From Neolentinus lepideus HHB14362 ss-1 (Eukaryota > Basidiomycota > Agaricomycetes > Gloeophyllales > Gloeophyllaceae): a stretch of 64,000 bases of DNA. The translations under genes were made by a program, and so were the position numbers. The stretch spans positions 32,283 through 96,282 of the forward strand of contig KV425573.1 in NCBI GenBank assembly GCA_001632425.1, given 5' to 3'. This document shows positions 35,561-47,065 of the stretch, one piece after another. Under the pieces are notes generated by a model that searched no databases, was not told the origin of the DNA, and saw only the letters and a list, made by a program, of their open reading frames with translations. Each line of letters begins with the position of its first letter. Position 1 is the first letter of the stretch.

Positions 35561-37699
35561 CTATGTCCGTCCCTGCAGCCCCTTGACCTGCCCCGCGTTT
35601 ACGTTCCCCTGCTGGTGCTGCTGCCCATTCACCACGCCCGGCGGCATGCCGCGCCCCATAGGCACGCCCCAGTACCCCGGCGGCATCCGCTGGAAGTACA
35701 TCCCGGGGTACTGCACCATCGGCTGGCCCTGCATCGCCGGGTGCACGTTGTACGCGCCGTTCTGCGCCGCCAGCGCGTACGGGTTCGGCTGCTGCTGGGG
35801 CGTCTTCTGCGCCTGGGGCTGCGGGGTCGCGATCTGCTGCTGCACCCGCGGGCTCTGCTGGGCCTGGGCGGGNNNNNNNNNNNNNNNNNNNNNNNNNNNN
35901 NNNNNNNNNNNNNNNNNNNNNNNNNNNNNNNNNNNNNNNNNNNNNNNNNNNNNNNNNNNNNNNNNNNNNNNNNNNNNNNNNNNNNNNNNNNNNNNNNNNN
36001 NNNNNNNNNNNNNNNNNNNNNNNNNNNNNNNNNNNNNNNNNNNNNNNNNNNNNNNNNNNNNNNNNNNNNNNNNNNNNNNNNNNNNNNNNNNNNNNNNNNN
36101 NNNNNNNNNNNNNNNNNNNNNNNNNNNNNNNNNNNNNNNNNNNNNNNNNNNNNNNNNNNNNNNNNNNNNNNNNNNNNNNNNNNNNNNNNNNNNNNNNNNN
36201 NNNNNNNNNNNNNNNNNNNNNNNNNNNNNNNNNNNNNNNNNNNNNNNNNNNNNNNNNNNNNNNNNNNNNNNNNNNNNNNNNNNNNNNNNNNNNNNNNNNN
36301 NNNNNNNNNNNNNNNNNNNNNNNNNNNNNNNNNNNNNNNNNNNNNNNNNNNNNNNNNNNNNNNNNNNNNNNNNNNNNNNNNNNNNNNNNNNNNNNNNNNN
36401 NNNNNNNNNNNNNNNNNNNNNNNNNNNNNNNNNNNNNNNNNNNNNNNNNNNNNNNNNNNNNNNNNNNNNNNNNNNNNNNNNNNNNNNNNNNNNNNNNNNN
36501 NNNNNNNNNNNNNNNNNNNNNNNNNNNNNNNNNNNNNNNNNNNNNNNNNNNNNNNNNNNNNNNNNNNNNNNNNNNNNNNNNNNNNNNNNNNNNNNNNNNN
36601 NNNNNNNGGGCAGGGGGGTTGGGGTGGGCGGTAGCTGGTTGGATGGGATGGTGTGTACTTGACGGAGCGGGGCCGGGGTTTACATACGGGTTTGATGGCG
36701 GGGTGGAGCCTGATTGCGCCTGGCCTTGAGCTGGCTGAGCTGCTTTTGCGGCGCTGGCGGCTTCCTTGTTGGTTTTGGCCTGCGCCAAGATGTCTAGTAT
36801 TCGATAGCTATTTGATCACCACGTCAGAATTGTTACAGTACAAGTTTGAAGAGTGTAGAAAGAACGCACGTTGGCGTGATGGGTGGCCGGTGGAGCTTGG
36901 GGTTCATGTATTGCGAGAGGCGGATCTTGCGGGCGACCTCGAGCTGGTGCTCCTCGGGTTCAGAGACCACAGCCTTACGCTTGAGCGACTTGGGGGCGGG
37001 TGGGGTGGATACCTTGATGATACTATTGACCGCGCGGACGAGATGCGGGTCGGGGTCCAGGCATAATGGAGAGGTGGTGGCGAGCTGATGGCTACGTTGA
37101 AACATACATATGTGGCATAAAATATGGGTGTCACGTACCAGCAGGCTCGCCTCTACCTGTAACGCATCCTCGTCTGTCCATTTGTTCCCCGTCTTTTGAT
37201 TGAGGAGGCAGATATCAGCCCAGAGCGATTCGGTGGTCGGGTGTAGCACGACGCGAGTGCGTTCGGGCGGCCTGTCCGTTTCGACCTTTGCGTCCTTATC
37301 CTTTGAGCTCTTCGCGTGTGGATGTGGACGGTGGTCGAAGAGCTCGACGATCAGGCAGCCTATCTCGCGCGTAAACACAGGAGTCTGCGCCACATCGTAT
37401 CGCGGACGTACCATCGTAGAACGGGACCCGCGATGCGTCAAACAGCTCGAGAAAGTCGGGCGGTATGCGCTGCTGCCGTATATCATCTAACAAGGACTAG
37501 AGGGGTGTGGCATCAGCGAGAGGAGGTGTGGCGGCGGGTGGCATGGACGGACCGCGACGGGGTTGTTGTAGAGGAACTTGGAGCCCTTGTTGAGTGTCCA
37601 GTGGTCGACGTAGAGTTCGATGGTGAAGGAGGCGGGCGAGGTGTCGGTCTTTGCGAGGAGGTCGGCGACGGAACGCGTCAAGTTGTATCCTGCCGCCAT
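35561..37699 (-). CDS. SPT20: SAGA complex subunit Spt20 (interrupted by assembly gap)
   Basis: Spt20 is a structural subunit of the SAGA transcriptional coactivator. The start MAAGYNLTRSVADLLAKTD is followed by SFTIELYVDHWTLNKGSKFL and YNNP, and then by SLLDDIRQQRIPPDFLELFD and FYDG. All are the conserved Spt20 head. REIGCLIVELFDHRP, VLHPTTESLWADICLLNQ and WTDEDALQVEASLL come next, then SPLCLDPDPHLVRAVNSII and VSTPPAPKSLKRKAV. KIRLSQYMNPKLHRPP closes the domain. The C-terminal region is Gln/Pro-rich (MQQQIATPQPQAQK to GQVKGLQGRT), as expected. A run of 735 unknown bases (35873-36607) removes part of this low-complexity region, so length and internal introns there cannot be given. The start is close to that of divergent HGH1, 200 bases away. 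Confidence 0.87.
35873..36607. other. assembly gap (735 N)
   Basis: There are 735 consecutive undetermined bases inside SPT20. Both flanks encode Pro/Gln-rich low-complexity sequence, the sort that breaks assemblies. The gap length may be an estimate. Confidence 0.99.
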
Positions 37700-37899
37700 A
37701 AAGTCATATACCAATCTGTGGTAGTATACAGCAGCGGCGCTTCTGGACCCCGTACACCATTTGGGGAAGGCATCGCCCCATTTACGGTTAATTATTCAGG
37801 ATATGTTTTAAATATAATATTTATTATGATAACCGATACAGTCGTGGGAAAAACATATTCATTTCTGTCTTTGGATGCAAAGTCTCCTTGCCGCTTGCC
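37700..37899. promoter_or_regulatory. divergent promoter, SPT20 and HGH1
   Basis: These 200 bases lie between two start codons facing away from each other. The centre is AT-rich (around 37800-37830, including TTTTAAATATAATATTTATT), unlike the GC-rich flanking exons. Confidence 0.5.
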
Positions 37900-39624
37900 A
37901 TGGAGGATCAGCTACGAGAGGTCAGTCCTCGTACAACATATCGCTCGGGACTCGGAATCGATGCATGCCATCACTAGCTTTTGCCTTTCTTGCACGACCG
38001 AAATCCCCAAGTCCGAGAAATTGCCTTGGGCAGCTTGATTGGCCATACCGCCAAGGAGTCGCCGTACCGCAAGATATTCTTGCCTAATTCTGGCTTACAG
38101 AAGACGCAAGACAACGAGGCAATTCGAGACCTGAAACTGCTATGTAGAGAGCCCACGGTGAGGGATGGTTTACTTTTCTTGGTGCATAGTCTGGACGCCT
38201 CTGCAGACAGTTGCGCATGATGCGTTCCGCGCCCTGGTCAATCTGTCGGACTCGCCACTTTTAGCGACCAGTCTCAGCGACCCGCAGTTCCTCATCTTCA
38301 TTACATCTTACATCCTAGTACGTAGTCTTTCCGCTTTTCAAGACAGAATTTGATGAAGAGCTTTTAGAACCCGCAAGCAGTCCTTGCCGATCTAGCCGCC
38401 ATGCTCCTGTCCAACCTTTCCGCTTCTTCCGGCGTAGCGTCGAAACTGCTAGACCTAAAAATCTCAGTGATAGCGAACTACCCTATGCCAGGGGCGTACT
38501 ACGCTACCCAGTCGCGGTGCGGATCATGTCCGGCCCCCGAACCTTACCCAACGGGCAAGAATAGGGACGTCTTAGCTTTGCCCTTGCTACTAGAGGCGTT
38601 CGTGCTCAGTGCGAAACTCCAAACGGAAGCAAAGACGACATCGGGCGGCGCCAAGGCGCCAGAAGGGAGTCAGCTGCATTTCCTCGGGAGCGTTTTCGCC
38701 AATATCTCAATGGTATGTCACCGAATCACCTAGTCTCGTGTTATCAACTGAGCTCTCATGGCATGTTCGTTCGTCGCGCACTAGTCTCCTTCCGGGCGCA
38801 TGTTCTTCCTGACGCCTCGGCCGAAAGATGCCATGGGCACTAGCGGTGATTTGGAGTACCCGCTAGCAAAGCTGCTGGTGTTCACGGAGCATCCGGATAC
38901 GATCCGAAGGGGGGGCGTGGCCTCGACGATCAAGTGCGCTACTATCGATTGGTTTGATGTTGAGCGACCGTCAGTTGCGTGCTTACCGCGAGTTGTTTGC
39001 GAACAGGAACTGCGCGTTCCACGCGGCGGGCCACCAAGCTATGCTCGTGCCCGAGTCGGAAACGGCGAGCGTGCCGCCGTCGACGGTGGACGCGCCGGGC
39101 ATGGACGCGTTGCCGTACATCCTCCTCCCCCTGGCGGGGCCTGAGGAGTTCGATCTGGAGGTGCGTTAGAGCTGTTGATACGTACCGGTGATGCTGACGA
39201 TGCCGGGACGCAGGACCAAGAGAAACTGCCTCCGTCGCTGCAGCTTCTGCCCCCGACGAAAAAGCGCGAAACGGATCCTGTGTTGCGGTTGACGCACGTC
39301 GAGACGCTCCTGCTCCTGTGCACGACGAGGTGGGGCCGCGATTATCTTCGTGGGCATGGCGTTTATGAGATCGTGCGGGCGATGCACTTGGTCGAGACTG
39401 TCGACAAGGTGCGTTTCGTGGTCCTGTTGGTGTCGGTGCGGCGGCTGATGTGTGGTTTACAGGTGGCGGAGCATGTGGAGAGACTGGTGCTGCTGGTGAA
39501 GAGCCCGGAGGGGCCGGAGACGGAGAGGGATGGGGATATTTTGGAGCTAGATAACGAAGTCGAAGAGAGTACAGGTAATAAGGCGAGAGAGGACGACGAG
39601 GACAGCAGAATTGAAGAGGTATAA
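37900..39624 (+). CDS. HGH1: Hgh1 family protein (eEF2 folding chaperone)
   Basis: Hgh1 is an armadillo-type adaptor that helps the TRiC and Hsp90 chaperones fold translation elongation factor 2. The first exon gives MEDQLRE, joined to LLPFLHDRNPQVREIALGSL. Further exons give AHDAFRALVNLSDSPLLATS, AVLADLAAMLLSNLSASSG and LHFLGSVFANISM. Then come GRMFFLTPRPKD, VFTEHPDTIRRGGVASTIK and NCAFHAAGHQAML, the latter a conserved Hgh1 block. Finally there are DALPYILLPLAGPEEFDLE, EKLPPSLQLLPPTKKRETDP and VETLLLLCTTRWGRDYLRGH, hallmarks of the C-terminal domain, and an acidic tail ending DSRIEEV. At least eight exons are present. The start is the ATG that splices in phase to the first HEAT-like repeat. 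Confidence 0.88.
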
Positions 39625-41063
39625 ATTGCTTTGACCAGTCTAAGGGTGATATTCCTGCTCGACTGTGGATGGCCCTACCTGGTGAGTGTATTCGTTCATG
39701 GGTTGCGTCGCGAAGGCGGAAGATGATTATGGCGAGAACAATGAACTGCGGAGGAACACACCTAGACCCAGGAGTCAAGGCACCAAGTCGTTGCAACCCG
39801 CCAGGTGAGCGTATTCATTCAACCCGCCTCGAAAGGCTTCTTTCGTTTATTCGCTCTCGATTCAGCGGCTAATGGAGGTCCGGCTATGAAGAAAGCGGAA
39901 GGCGAGAGTCGAACCGCTATGGGAGCAACTTGATTCCTTCCTTGGGACAGTCCTCTTTTATGGGCGTTAGCATGCACCCCGTCCTGCTAGGTGAGTGAAC
40001 TAAGGTATCCCGCGAAGGTTGAGATGTCACTTTCGAGCATACCTAGCCTGCCAGTGGCAACCATGGTTACGTGTACACTCTGCTGAAATCATCAGTTTGG
40101 CATCAAGTGATCGTCTCTATCACTTGCAAAGATAGGCCTTGCGACACTTCGGGAGTCCGACTCTGAGGACCTGCAATATGTTGATCAATATGTATTCCCT
40201 CGGCCCAAAATATTATCTTTTACCGCATTTCGGCATTTTCACCAACGTTTCGCGTCATACAAGAGCCTGCAACCCCCGCTGTGCGAGGACACCAATCTAC
40301 GGCACCGAAGGTTGAGATGTCGATTTCGTAAACACGTTTACGCCCTTGTAGTGCGTTCGATTCTTTCATACCGGGAATTCACAAAAGCACATGTTTCGAA
40401 GCTGGACTTCATCAGTCTGGTAACAGGCCTAGGTGATCATCTCAAGAGAACCTCGAAGGGCCTTATAATACACTGGTCACCAATCTACAACACCTTCCTA
40501 ATTTGGCAAGTTAGCCGACGGAACTCCAATACCCCAGAAGACGTCATCATGCAACGGTACCGCGTCTTTGCGCGCGATGCTATCCTTGGAACGCGGTGGC
40601 TCCCTCGTTTCCAGGACGGCGTCTTCTAGACCGAAGAGCCGTAAGTATTGCTGGGGCATAATACATTTCGACCGACGCCAATCATTCCCTCCATCGCGAC
40701 TGCTCCAACGTTTCTCCTCCAACACAACCCCCCGGTGCCATGCCAATTGTTCTACAGAAGGCTCCCCGTTTCACGCGGTTCGTATAAGTACGGGACGTGA
40801 ATTAATCTGGCTTTCTTCAGACCGGTTTCTGGGTTTCCCTTTCCTTACCTCTACCTTTCTTTTCGCTCCATTCTTGAAGCATCGATCTGCGATCGTACTT
40901 CGTCTGCATACGCTGAAGCTTGGGATATCAACTACTACGTCCCCTTCGTGACAGTCTTTTCGTGCAGTGCACCCCTGTTCTTTCGACAAATCGTCCGAGG
41001 TTTAGATATTCCTAGTCTTTCGTCTCTGCACCACCACTAGTTCCTTGAATTCTCATTTACACG
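39625..41063. other. 1.4 kb gene-free region with diverged short repeats
   Basis: No coding exon is supported. Short phrases recur. GGTGAG(T/C)GTATTC(G/A)TTCA is at 39681 and 39803. GAAGGTTGAGATGTC followed by a TTTCG element is at 40013 and 40306. The last 250 bases before 41064 are CT-rich and probably the promoter and 5' UTR of the secreted repeat protein. The repeats may be remnants of an old local duplication. Confidence 0.45.
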
Positions 41064-42344
41064 ATGTTGTTCCGCCACGCTCTCGCTCCGTTCGTACTCG
41101 CGCTTGCAGGCAGCGCTATTGCAGCACCTCTTAAGAGCTCGCAAGCGAGTGCCAGCGCAGCCGGTACTGACACTGCTCTCGCCGTAAGTGATCATCTAGC
41201 TCTCCAGCGCGCTGATTGCTAAACTCGAGTGTCAGGGTTCCGCTTCGTCGACTGCCTTGGCAGGAGGCTCCAACTCTACTAGCTCGGATACGGGCTTGGG
41301 TGGCGCAGGCTCTGCTGCTAGCTCTGCTGTGAGACTTGCTTCTCGTACCCTGTCCTAACGCGGGATCTCACTCGTCTTGTTAGGCCCTCGGATCCGCCAC
41401 CGCCTCCGCTGTGGGTGGATTCACGACTGGCTTATCGGACGCGGGTGCCGGCTCAGCGGACGCCACCGCCTCTGCTGCTGCAGCTGGTGCGACCGCGACG
41501 GACGCCCTTGGCTCCGGTTCCAACTCTGTTCGTACCTCACATTCGCTCAAAAATGTTATCAAAGTTGACGTTTGCATCATTTAGACTGACGCTGCTGGGG
41601 CTGGGGCCGCGGGTGCGGCTGCGGCTGCGCAGACCGTCACTGTCACTGTTACTGCTGACGCTGCTGGTGCTACTGGCGCTGCTGGCAATGGCACGGCTGG
41701 TGCGGGCAAGAAGGCCAAGGGTGGTGCGGCTGGCAAGGCTGGTGCCGCCGCCAAAGCTGCCAAGAAGAAGGCTAAGGCGGCAAAGGGCGCTAACAACGCT
41801 ACCGCTACTGACGCTGCTGGTGCCGCCGCTACTGCTGCAGTGACTGACTCTGCTGCTCTGGGCAGTGCGACTGACTCCGCTGCCCTTGGCGGTGTTGCCG
41901 CTACCGACTCTGCTGCACTGGGTGGTGCTGCCGCTACCGATTCCGCTGCATTGGGCAGCGCTACTGACTCTGCTGCCCTCGGCGGTGCTACCGACTCTGC
42001 CGCCTTAGGCGGTGCTGGTGCAGCGACGGCGAGTGCTGCCTCTGCCACCGCGACCGTCGCCTCGTCGAAGGGCAAGGGTTCGGGTGCTTCGAGCAGTAGC
42101 TCAGGTGCTTTGGGCAGTAGCGCGGGTGCTTCAAGCCAGGGCTCAGGTGCTTCGGCCCAAGGTTCAGGTGCTTCGGCCCAGGGCTCAGGTGCTCAGGGCC
42201 AAGGAGCTGCGGGCGAAGTGGCTTTGCTCGAGAAGCTGATCGGCTTGAAGAGGTTCGTTTTCATTTTGATTTGGAGATGAAGTGTGAGATACTGACAGTG
42301 ACATGTCCAGACGCTCGGAACGCCTCAACCGCATGGTGATGTAA
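41064..42344 (+). CDS. secreted Ala/Ser/Gly-rich repeat protein
   Basis: A clear signal peptide (MLFRHALAPFVLALAGSAIA) precedes a protein made almost entirely of Ala, Gly, Ser, Thr and Asp. About six exons are joined by short introns. The centre has a Lys/Ala-rich stretch (GKKAKGGAAGKAG, AAKKKAKAAKG). Then come at least six tandem units of the type TDSAALGG or TDSAALGS with short Ala spacers, followed by SGA-S/Q-QGSGA repeats. The C-terminus is different: GEVALLEKLIGLKR joins RSERLNRMVM, an amphipathic basic end. It has no recognised domain and few or no Cys. Cell-wall or extracellular-matrix proteins of fungi often look like this. Function is unknown. It is not a hydrophobin, because the Cys pattern is absent. 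Confidence 0.75.
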
Positions 42345-42642
42345 ATGAGGAGAGGTTGCTTAATGAGATGGACTACGGACTACACTGCATCTAGGACGTT
42401 TATCGTAGTACTGCTGGACTGTCAGGGCTTTCATGTATACTTCTGTCGTACATAGCGTTGCGTACGTGATGCTAGCGTTGCAGATAACTTTTGTGTGTGC
42501 GCGTGAATCGTCTGGGTATTGGGAGATTTGATGAGAGATCCGGTGAGGTGGCTATGCTGTCCACGTGGTGATAAAAATTCGTTTCTAATTGAGGAACCTG
42601 TCCGATAGCGTTCGGTCCCTAGTCTTTGCCTCGCATTGCACG

Positions 42643-44828
42643 ATGTCGCAACCGATTGGTATGTTCTTGCTATGTAGAGTTATACGTACCCGGCGTTGAC
42701 GGAAAAATATACAGCTCTGCTCTCTGTGTACGATAAAACCGGACTCCTCGAGTTCGCGAAAGAGCTAGAGACATCGGGCGTACGTCTTTTGGGGTCTGGT
42801 GGTACCGCAAAGAAAATCAGAGATGCTGGAATTGCGATCCAGTACGTGCTCCAGTCTATGCTTTGTCTGGCATGTTACTTGACCGCCGTCTGGCAGAGAT
42901 GTCTCTGATATCACCAAGGCACCGGAAATGCTAGGAGGCAGAGTCAAGACCCTCCATCCCGCCGTGCACGGGGGTGGATACTAGTAAATCCAGTCATGGT
43001 AGCCACTGCTGACGAACGGCACTAGGTATCCTCGCGCGCTCGACCGCCTCGGACGCGGCCGATCTCAAGGCCCACTCCATCGCGCCCATCGCCATCGTCG
43101 TGTGCAACCTCTACCCCTTCACCGAGACCATTGCCAAGCCCGGCTGCACGCTCCCGGATGCCGTCGAGGAGATCGACATCGGCGGCGTCACGCTCCTGCG
43201 CGCGGCGGCGAAGAACCACGCGCGTGTGGCTGTCGTGTCCGACCCCGCGGACTACGCCGAGTTCGCGAAGGCGTGGAAGGAGGGACAAGGTGATGTTGGC
43301 CAGGCGCTGCGGAGCAGGCTCGCGCTGAAGGCGTTCGAGATGACGGCGCGGTATGATGAGGCGATCGGGGGGTATTTCAGGGAGCAGTATGCGTCGTCTG
43401 ATTTGCCCGAGGAGAAGCTGGTGGCGCCGGTGCAGAGGATGCCGCTGCGGTATGGCGCGAACCCGCATCAAAAGCCTGCGCAGGCGTTCGTGGCTGAGGG
43501 AGAGTTGCCGTTCAAAGGTAAGGAATGTTTTGCATGCGTACAGATCCAAGCTTTCTCTTACGATAGTCTTCTGTTTCAGTGCTGTGCGGATCTCCCGGGT
43601 ACATCAACCTCCTCGATGCCTTGAACTCGTCGGCACTCGTGAAAGAGCTGCAGGAAGCGCTCAGCATCCCCGCTGCTGCCTCGTTCAAGCACGTCTCGCC
43701 CGCCGGTGCAGCTGTTGGCATCACCCTCGATGCAACGGAGAAGAAAGTCTACGGGGTTGACGATCTGAAGGAGGAGCTGACCCCTGTAGCCTCTGCATAC
43801 GCTCGCGCTCGCGGTGCGTATCATAGCCTCTTGATTGCATCTGATCTCTAATGCCCTCGGGGCACAGGCGCCGATCGCATGTCGTCTTTCGGCGACTTCA
43901 TCGCCCTCTCGGCGCCATGCGACCTGGCCACCGCGAAGATCATTTCTCGCGAGGTCTCTGACGGCATCATTGCACCCGGTTATTCGCCCGAGGCGTTCGA
44001 TGTCCTCAGCAAAAAGAAGGGCGGCAAGTACTGTGTGCTTCAGGCGAGTGCCTCTCTTGCAGTTCATGCCCAAGCTGGCGTTGATAGATTATAGATGGAC
44101 CCTGCCTACACACCACCGTCGACCGAGACAAGGCAGGTGTATGGCATCTCGCTGCGGCAAAAGAGGAACGACGCCAAGATCGATGCGTCGCTCTTCTCTA
44201 ACATCGTGACTAAAAACACACAAGTATGTCTCTAACCTTCATCCACTTGAATATGTTATTGATCGATTCTGCGCAGCTCCCTCCATCCGCCATCACCGAC
44301 CTGACTGTGGCCACCCTCGCGCTAAAGTATACCCAATCCAACAGCGTCGCCTACGCGCACAACGGCGCCCTCATCGGCATCGGCGCAGGCCAGCAATCGC
44401 GTATCCACTGCACCCGTCTCGCCGGCGCCAAGGCCGACGCCTGGTGGCTGCGCCACCACCCTCGCGTCCTCGCACTCCCCTTCAAGAAGGGCGTCAAGCG
44501 TGCCGACAAGGCGAACGCGATTGACCTGTTCGTTACAGGCGAGAAACTCGAGGGAGGTGAGCGCGAGCGGTGGGAGAGCCTGTTTGAGGAGGTTCCTGCG
44601 GCGCTGAGCGAGAAGGAGCGCGAAGAGTTCGCGAGGACGCTCGAGGGCGTGGCGTGCTCGAGTGATGCGTTCTTCCCCTTCCCGGATAATGTGCACCGGG
44701 CGAGGAGGAGCGGGGTGAAGTATCTTGCGGCGCCGAGTGGGAGTGTGATGGATGAGGAGTGCGTGAAGGCGGCGGATGAGCATGGGATGGTGTTTGTGCA
44801 CACGTCGTTGAGATTGTTCCACCACTAA
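42643..44828 (+). CDS. ADE17: bifunctional AICAR transformylase / IMP cyclohydrolase
   Basis: This cytosolic enzyme makes the last two steps of de novo IMP synthesis, formyl transfer to AICAR from 10-formyl-tetrahydrofolate and then ring closure. The IMP cyclohydrolase half opens with MSQPI joined to [18 protein letters not shown]. It continues through [38 protein letters not shown] and [20 protein letters not shown]. The transformylase half has [35 protein letters not shown] and [11 protein letters not shown] with the catalytic Lys-His. [31 protein letters not shown] sequence and [20 protein letters not shown] follow. It ends [17 protein letters not shown]. About eight exons are visible. Yeast has two isozymes (ADE16 and ADE17), and the symbol here stands for either. 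Confidence 0.96.
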
Positions 44829-44940
44829 AAATGTATTGAGGGTGTGTTGTATGTCTAGCAGGGAATAACACAAAATGTACAACTCTACGGTCAATTTATC
44901 TCTGTTATGTGCTCTGCTGCGTCGAGTCAGATAATCCTGC

Positions 44941-46062
44941 CTAGGGTTTGCTACGTCCAGCCATGAGCTCATTTCCCCACTTTTGAACCTCTGGATGTCG
45001 TAGATGCGGTATGCTACTATCAAAAAAGCCCTGAAGGTCTCGAGAATGTCTCTTCTCGTATTCACGAGCTGAATAGGTAAATACGAGTCAATGTCGGTGC
45101 GCAGGAAAGACCGTGGTCACTACCTTGCAGTGCCATTTCCAAGCGGTCGAGATCTGTCGAACGCATTTCAGTCAGCTATGCAGCCGAGGTGGAAATGCGC
45201 GTACCTTTGACAAATCGGGCTTCGTCAGAGACGCCTTCTTCGTATTCCTGAAAACCCGATGCGATTAAATGGCATGTATCGCATCTTCGACGAAAGGGCC
45301 ACCAGTACCTGCCACAACGCGTAGATCCGTTGCGCCGCCGCACTGTCGTGTAGCATCTCATGGACGAAGTTGTACATAGCTTCCTGAAGGCGATTGTGTT
45401 AGCTCATCGCCACAGATGAATAAGTGATAGTCGACAGATTTACCGCTTCAAGTCTGTGTTTCTCGGCCTTGGGAATGCCTTCTCTGGGAGATATGTCTCC
45501 CACTGAGATCACTGTCGGATCGTGGTTTATACAAAGGTAAGACGGAGGACTCACCTTGTGCTTCTGCAAGATCATGAACAATAGCCATCATGACACACCT
45601 GCAAAACGGTGCGGCGTACAAGATCAGTAATCGCGAAATGTCAGGCGAGCAGCTCACCTACTTGGAAACATCTAGTCTCTGATCGGATGTGCACATAGCC
45701 AGGATGGCCATCCTATACATGTGGTCTGATATACTGTTCTTGTGAGAGACGTAGACCAGACGAGAGTGAAGCGAAGCACATCTCGGACCTTTCAGCGTCC
45801 GGAATCTGCATGTGAATATCATTAGAATGAAATGGTCGCAGAGATATGTGGCAAACCCCGTGATCAACCCATCCTGTTCTCTTCTGGGTCTGCAACCAGA
45901 TCCTCAACAGCTGGCATAATGGAGGTATAACAATGATGTTACCTTCAATCTCTCGAGCATGTGGAAGAATGCCACCATGTCGCTAGACGCATCTCCCGAT
46001 GACTTGTAGAGTGGAGGAAACACACGCTTCGGAGCGCTGTTAGCAGAGCTATTGTGCTCCAT
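44941..46062 (-). CDS. HD-domain 5'-deoxynucleotidase (HDDC2-like)
   Basis: This is a metal-dependent HD-domain phosphohydrolase of the HDDC2/YfbR type, which removes phosphate from deoxynucleoside 5'-monophosphates. The first exon ends DMVAFFHMLERLK, followed by KRTGWVDHGV. SISDHMYRMAILAM-type sequence is split over exons around 45700. The metal site is CVMMAIVHDLAEAQ, carrying the HD pair, followed by VGDISPREGIPKAEKHRLEA. Later exons give MYNFVHEMLHDSAAAQRIYA, EYEEGVSDEARFVKD and the closing ARE-YEKRHSRDLQGFFDSS with HPEVQKWGNELMAGRSKP. Roughly nine short exons are present. The start MEHNSSANSAPKRVF (46062) is the first ATG in frame with the first exon, although an additional 5' exon is possible. 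It is divergent from the flavin-reductase-like gene. Confidence 0.85.
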
Positions 46063-46247
46063 TTCCTTCACTGACGGTAAGAATAGAAGAGGGATATTAA
46101 CGGTTCCGTATTCACTGGTAGCACATACGCCGAAATCTAAGATCGACCGGAAGGGTTGTTGACAGTTGTTGTCCAAAGGCTTTGAATTCTAACAAACCCA
46201 AACAACGCCTCCTCAGCTGTTCAACCAATCAACGCTTTCTTTCTCCC

Positions 46248-46961
46248 ATGTTGAGACACGCGCCCATACCCAAGGGAAATCCTCCATTCACATGGCAGAC
46301 AACTAGACGCAGTTCCTCCTCTCAATCAGCAACAACTCAAGCTCGGCTACGCGCCCTTTTACGCGACACAGCCCAACCTGTCGCAGTCGTAACTTCTCGT
46401 CTAAAGGATACTCAAAACCAATTCCATGGTGCAACACTCTCTTCGTTCTCTTCGATTGCAATGGACCCACATCCGCTCGTTGCCTTTTCCCTGCGACTTC
46501 CTTCACGTATGGCAACTTCCCTAAAATCGGTAAACTCGGTGGACCCAGCACATATGGTCATCAATGTTCTCTCTGCCACGCAGATGTCCACCGCGGTCGC
46601 GTTCTCTCGTGCTGATCTATATTCTGAGCCATTCAACGACGCACCACACGCCCTAACCGAAGAGGGGCTGCCCGTGCTTGAAGGGGCACTCGGAGCACTG
46701 TCGTGCAAGATGATTTCGTCCTGGCCGCTGCACGATCTAGAGGTACTGGTGGGAACTAAATTAGAGGCGGGGAGTGAGTGGTCAGGGGAAGGGATAGCCT
46801 CCGAGCTATTTGTCGCCCGCGTTGTGCGGGTGGAGAGAATTTTGGACCCAGAGTCAGACGGCGACTCTTTGCGGACATTGCCGTTATTATACCACAGACG
46901 GACTTATGCAACCACTACCAATCTCCCCTCCTCTCAAAAAATAGAACAAAAAGGATCGTGA
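46248..46961 (+). CDS. flavin reductase-like FMN-binding protein
   Basis: A single exon of 237 residues contains a flavin-reductase-like split-barrel domain. ALLRDTAQPVAVVTSRLKD, FHGATLSSFSSIAMDPHPLV and AFSLRLPSRMATSL match the FMN-binding core, where reduced flavin is made from NAD(P)H. HMVINVLSATQMSTAVAFSR and ALGALSCKMISSWPLHDLEV continue it, then ELFVARVVRVERIL and PLLYHRRTYATTT, the usual family ending. The N-terminus MLRHAPIPKGNPPF followed by a Ser/Arg-rich stretch (TTRRSSSSQSATTQAR) could be a mitochondrial presequence. This matches the fungal mitochondrial-type members, though targeting is inference. Its 3' end lies 104 bases from the convergent POL1 stop. Confidence 0.87.
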   Translation: MLRHAPIPKGNPPFTWQTTRRSSSSQSATTQARLRALLRDTAQPVAVVTSRLKDTQNQFHGATLSSFSSIAMDPHPLVAFSLRLPSRMATSLKSVNSVDPAHMVINVLSATQMSTAVAFSRADLYSEPFNDAPHALTEEGLPVLEGALGALSCKMISSWPLHDLEVLVGTKLEAGSEWSGEGIASELFVARVVRVERILDPESDGDSLRTLPLLYHRRTYATTTNLPSSQKIEQKGS

Positions 46962-47065
46962 TCCTCAACATTTTTGATATTAGCTATCTTGGTAATAATG
47001 TCTATCTGTACAACAGTGCTAATAAATAAACATGCTAGAGATCTGAAATCCGACAAGATGCACTA

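Noticed and set aside
35381..36788. Three very long frames on both strands spanning the N run
   Set aside because: They are open only because undetermined bases contain no stop codons. The minus-strand SPT20 frame is the only one with a recognisable protein on both sides.
38942..39796. 284-codon minus-strand frame
   Set aside because: It lies antisense to several HGH1 exons, has Pro/Arg/His-rich nonsense composition, and no family resemblance. It is a shadow of GC-rich coding sequence.
40568..40951. 127-codon plus frame upstream of the secreted repeat protein
   Set aside because: CT-rich composition typical of promoter or leader, with no motif and no supported splice partner.
44322..45065. 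247-codon minus-strand frame
   Set aside because: Antisense to the last ADE17 exon and the end of the HD-domain gene. No motif was recognised.
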